DNA of 13,945 nt from Candidatus Nanopelagicales bacterium (GTDB lineage: Bacteria; Actinomycetota; Actinomycetes; S36-B12; UBA10799). The position numbers were made by a program, and so were the translations under genes. Below, in pieces: positions 13,217 through 13,945 of this stretch. The notes under the pieces were generated by a model. It did no database searches. It saw only the letters and a program-made list of their open reading frames with translations, and was not told the DNA's origin. Positions within the stretch are counted from its first letter, which is position 1, and each line of letters opens with the position of its first letter. The DNA lies in contig JALOLM010000017.1 in NCBI GenBank assembly GCA_025455985.1, positions 1 through 13,945 of the forward strand. The letters run 5' to 3'.

Positions 13217-13945
13217 ATGTTCGCCGGGATCGAGACGGGCGGCACGAAGACCGTCTGCGCCATCGGCACCGGGGGCGCTTTGGAAGCGCGCACGCAGTTC
13301 CCCACCGGGTCGGACCCGGAGGGACTCATCAGCCGATGCGTCGAGTTCTTCGCGCAGTTCACTGTCGATTCGCTGGGCCTGGCGTCGTTCGGCCCGTTCG
13401 ACACCGATCCACGCTCGGCCACCTACGGGCACGTCACAACGACCCCCAAGCCGGGTTGGTCAGACACAGATGTTCTGGGTCTTCTTCGCTCGCTCATGCC
13501 CGGTGTGGCAGTAGCGCCAACCCTGGACGTCGCGGCAGCTGCACTGGGTGAGCTGCACTACGGGGCGGGCCGGGGGGTCGACTCGATGGTCTACCTCACC
13601 ATCGGCACAGGCATCGGTGCCGGTGTGGTTGTGGAAGGGCGCCTGGTGGCCGACCGTCAACACCCTGAGGCCGGACACATGCTGCTGCCATCGGCGGATT
13701 TCGCAGGTGTCTGCCCGTTCCATGGGGATTGTTTTGAGGGAGTTGCCAGCGGTCCGGCGCTGGCGGCTCGTACGGGAATCACACCTACTGACCTCGCCGA
13801 CGACCACCCGGTGTGGGCTAAGCAGGCCAAGGTGGTTGCCGAAGGCCTGCACAACCTCACAGTCACCTACCGACCCCGCCGGATCATTATGGGAGGCGGG
13901 GTGGGCAGCCGCGCGGTCCTGCACGAGCGCGTCGTGCCGCTGCTG
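13217..13945 (+). CDS. ROK-family sugar kinase (fructokinase-like), C-terminus cut by the window edge
   Basis: 243 codons of a cytosolic ATP-dependent hexose kinase are visible; family members are about 300 residues, so about 55-60 are missing. Residues 4-12 give the phosphate motif GIETGGTKT (Glu in place of the usual Asp, as in the YdhR/ScrK fructokinase group). PTLDVAAAALGE carries the likely catalytic base Asp104, TIGTGIGAGVVVEGRL (128-143) is the ROK glycine-rich segment, and the zinc site is His154 in EAGHM with CPFHGDC (Cys166, His169, Cys172), followed by FEGVASGPAL. IIMGGGVG (224-231) is the start of the second ATP-binding segment. These features favour fructose or mannose over glucose, which is inference. 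The gene diverges from the secreted operon and has its own leaderless -10. Confidence 0.9.
   Translation, partial: MFAGIETGGTKTVCAIGTGGALEARTQFPTGSDPEGLISRCVEFFAQFTVDSLGLASFGPFDTDPRSATYGHVTTTPKPGWSDTDVLGLLRSLMPGVAVAPTLDVAAAALGELHYGAGRGVDSMVYLTIGTGIGAGVVVEGRLVADRQHPEAGHMLLPSADFAGVCPFHGDCFEGVASGPALAARTGITPTDLADDHPVWAKQAKVVAEGLHNLTVTYRPRRIIMGGGVGSRAVLHERVVPLL

Overview
The window reads as chromosome of a high-GC Gram-positive bacterium (Actinomycetota). The basis is the strong G/C third-position codon bias, frequent GTG starts, TANNNT -10 hexamers placed for leaderless transcripts, the mycobacterial-type divergent block of an APC/KimA-like permease and the ceoB-ceoC TrkA pair, and secreted Septum_form-type proteins. 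I cannot name a genus. Every family call below is from reading translated motifs by eye; no database search was run.

Layout. 1-1463 (-): the first 487 codons of a KimA-like K+ permease that runs off the left edge. 1553-2868 (+): ceoB and ceoC, two RCK proteins overlapping by ATGA and divergent from the permease across 89 bp. 2869-3469: about 600 bp with no convincing gene, holding a family of degenerate 20-25 bp repeats, some in hairpins, and a widely spaced pair of TTGATCAA palindromes. 3470-5008 (-): a GH3 beta-N-acetylglucosaminidase-like lipoprotein. 5231-6664 and 6728-7621 (+): a clavaminate-synthase-like Fe(II)/2-oxoglutarate oxygenase with an unrecognised N-terminal part, then a eukaryotic-type uridine phosphorylase. 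A hairpin at 7639-7664 separates these from the convergent block that follows.

11442 down to 7667 (-): a likely operon of a DUF1232 membrane protein, a 50-residue Cys/Gly-tailed small protein (GTGA overlap), a FIST-domain sensor protein, and a GAF-PAS hybrid histidine kinase with a C-terminal receiver (GTGA overlap). The FIST plus hybrid-kinase pairing resembles the NosP-NahK nitric-oxide signalling arrangement. 13140 down to 11573 (-): two secreted proteins overlapping by ATGA, a GH25-like TIM barrel and a tandem eight-cysteine Septum_form-like protein. 13217-13945 (+): a ROK sugar kinase cut by the right edge.

How the parts may work together: the permease and RCK pair fit potassium uptake and its gating; the GH3 lipoprotein and the two secreted proteins point to the cell envelope; the FIST-kinase operon is a signalling module whose output protein is not in the window; the oxygenase and phosphorylase may share a pyrimidine-nucleoside route, which is inference only. 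The least described elements are the small Cys/Gly protein inside the sensor operon, the oxygenase's N-terminal part, and the repeat family after ceoC.
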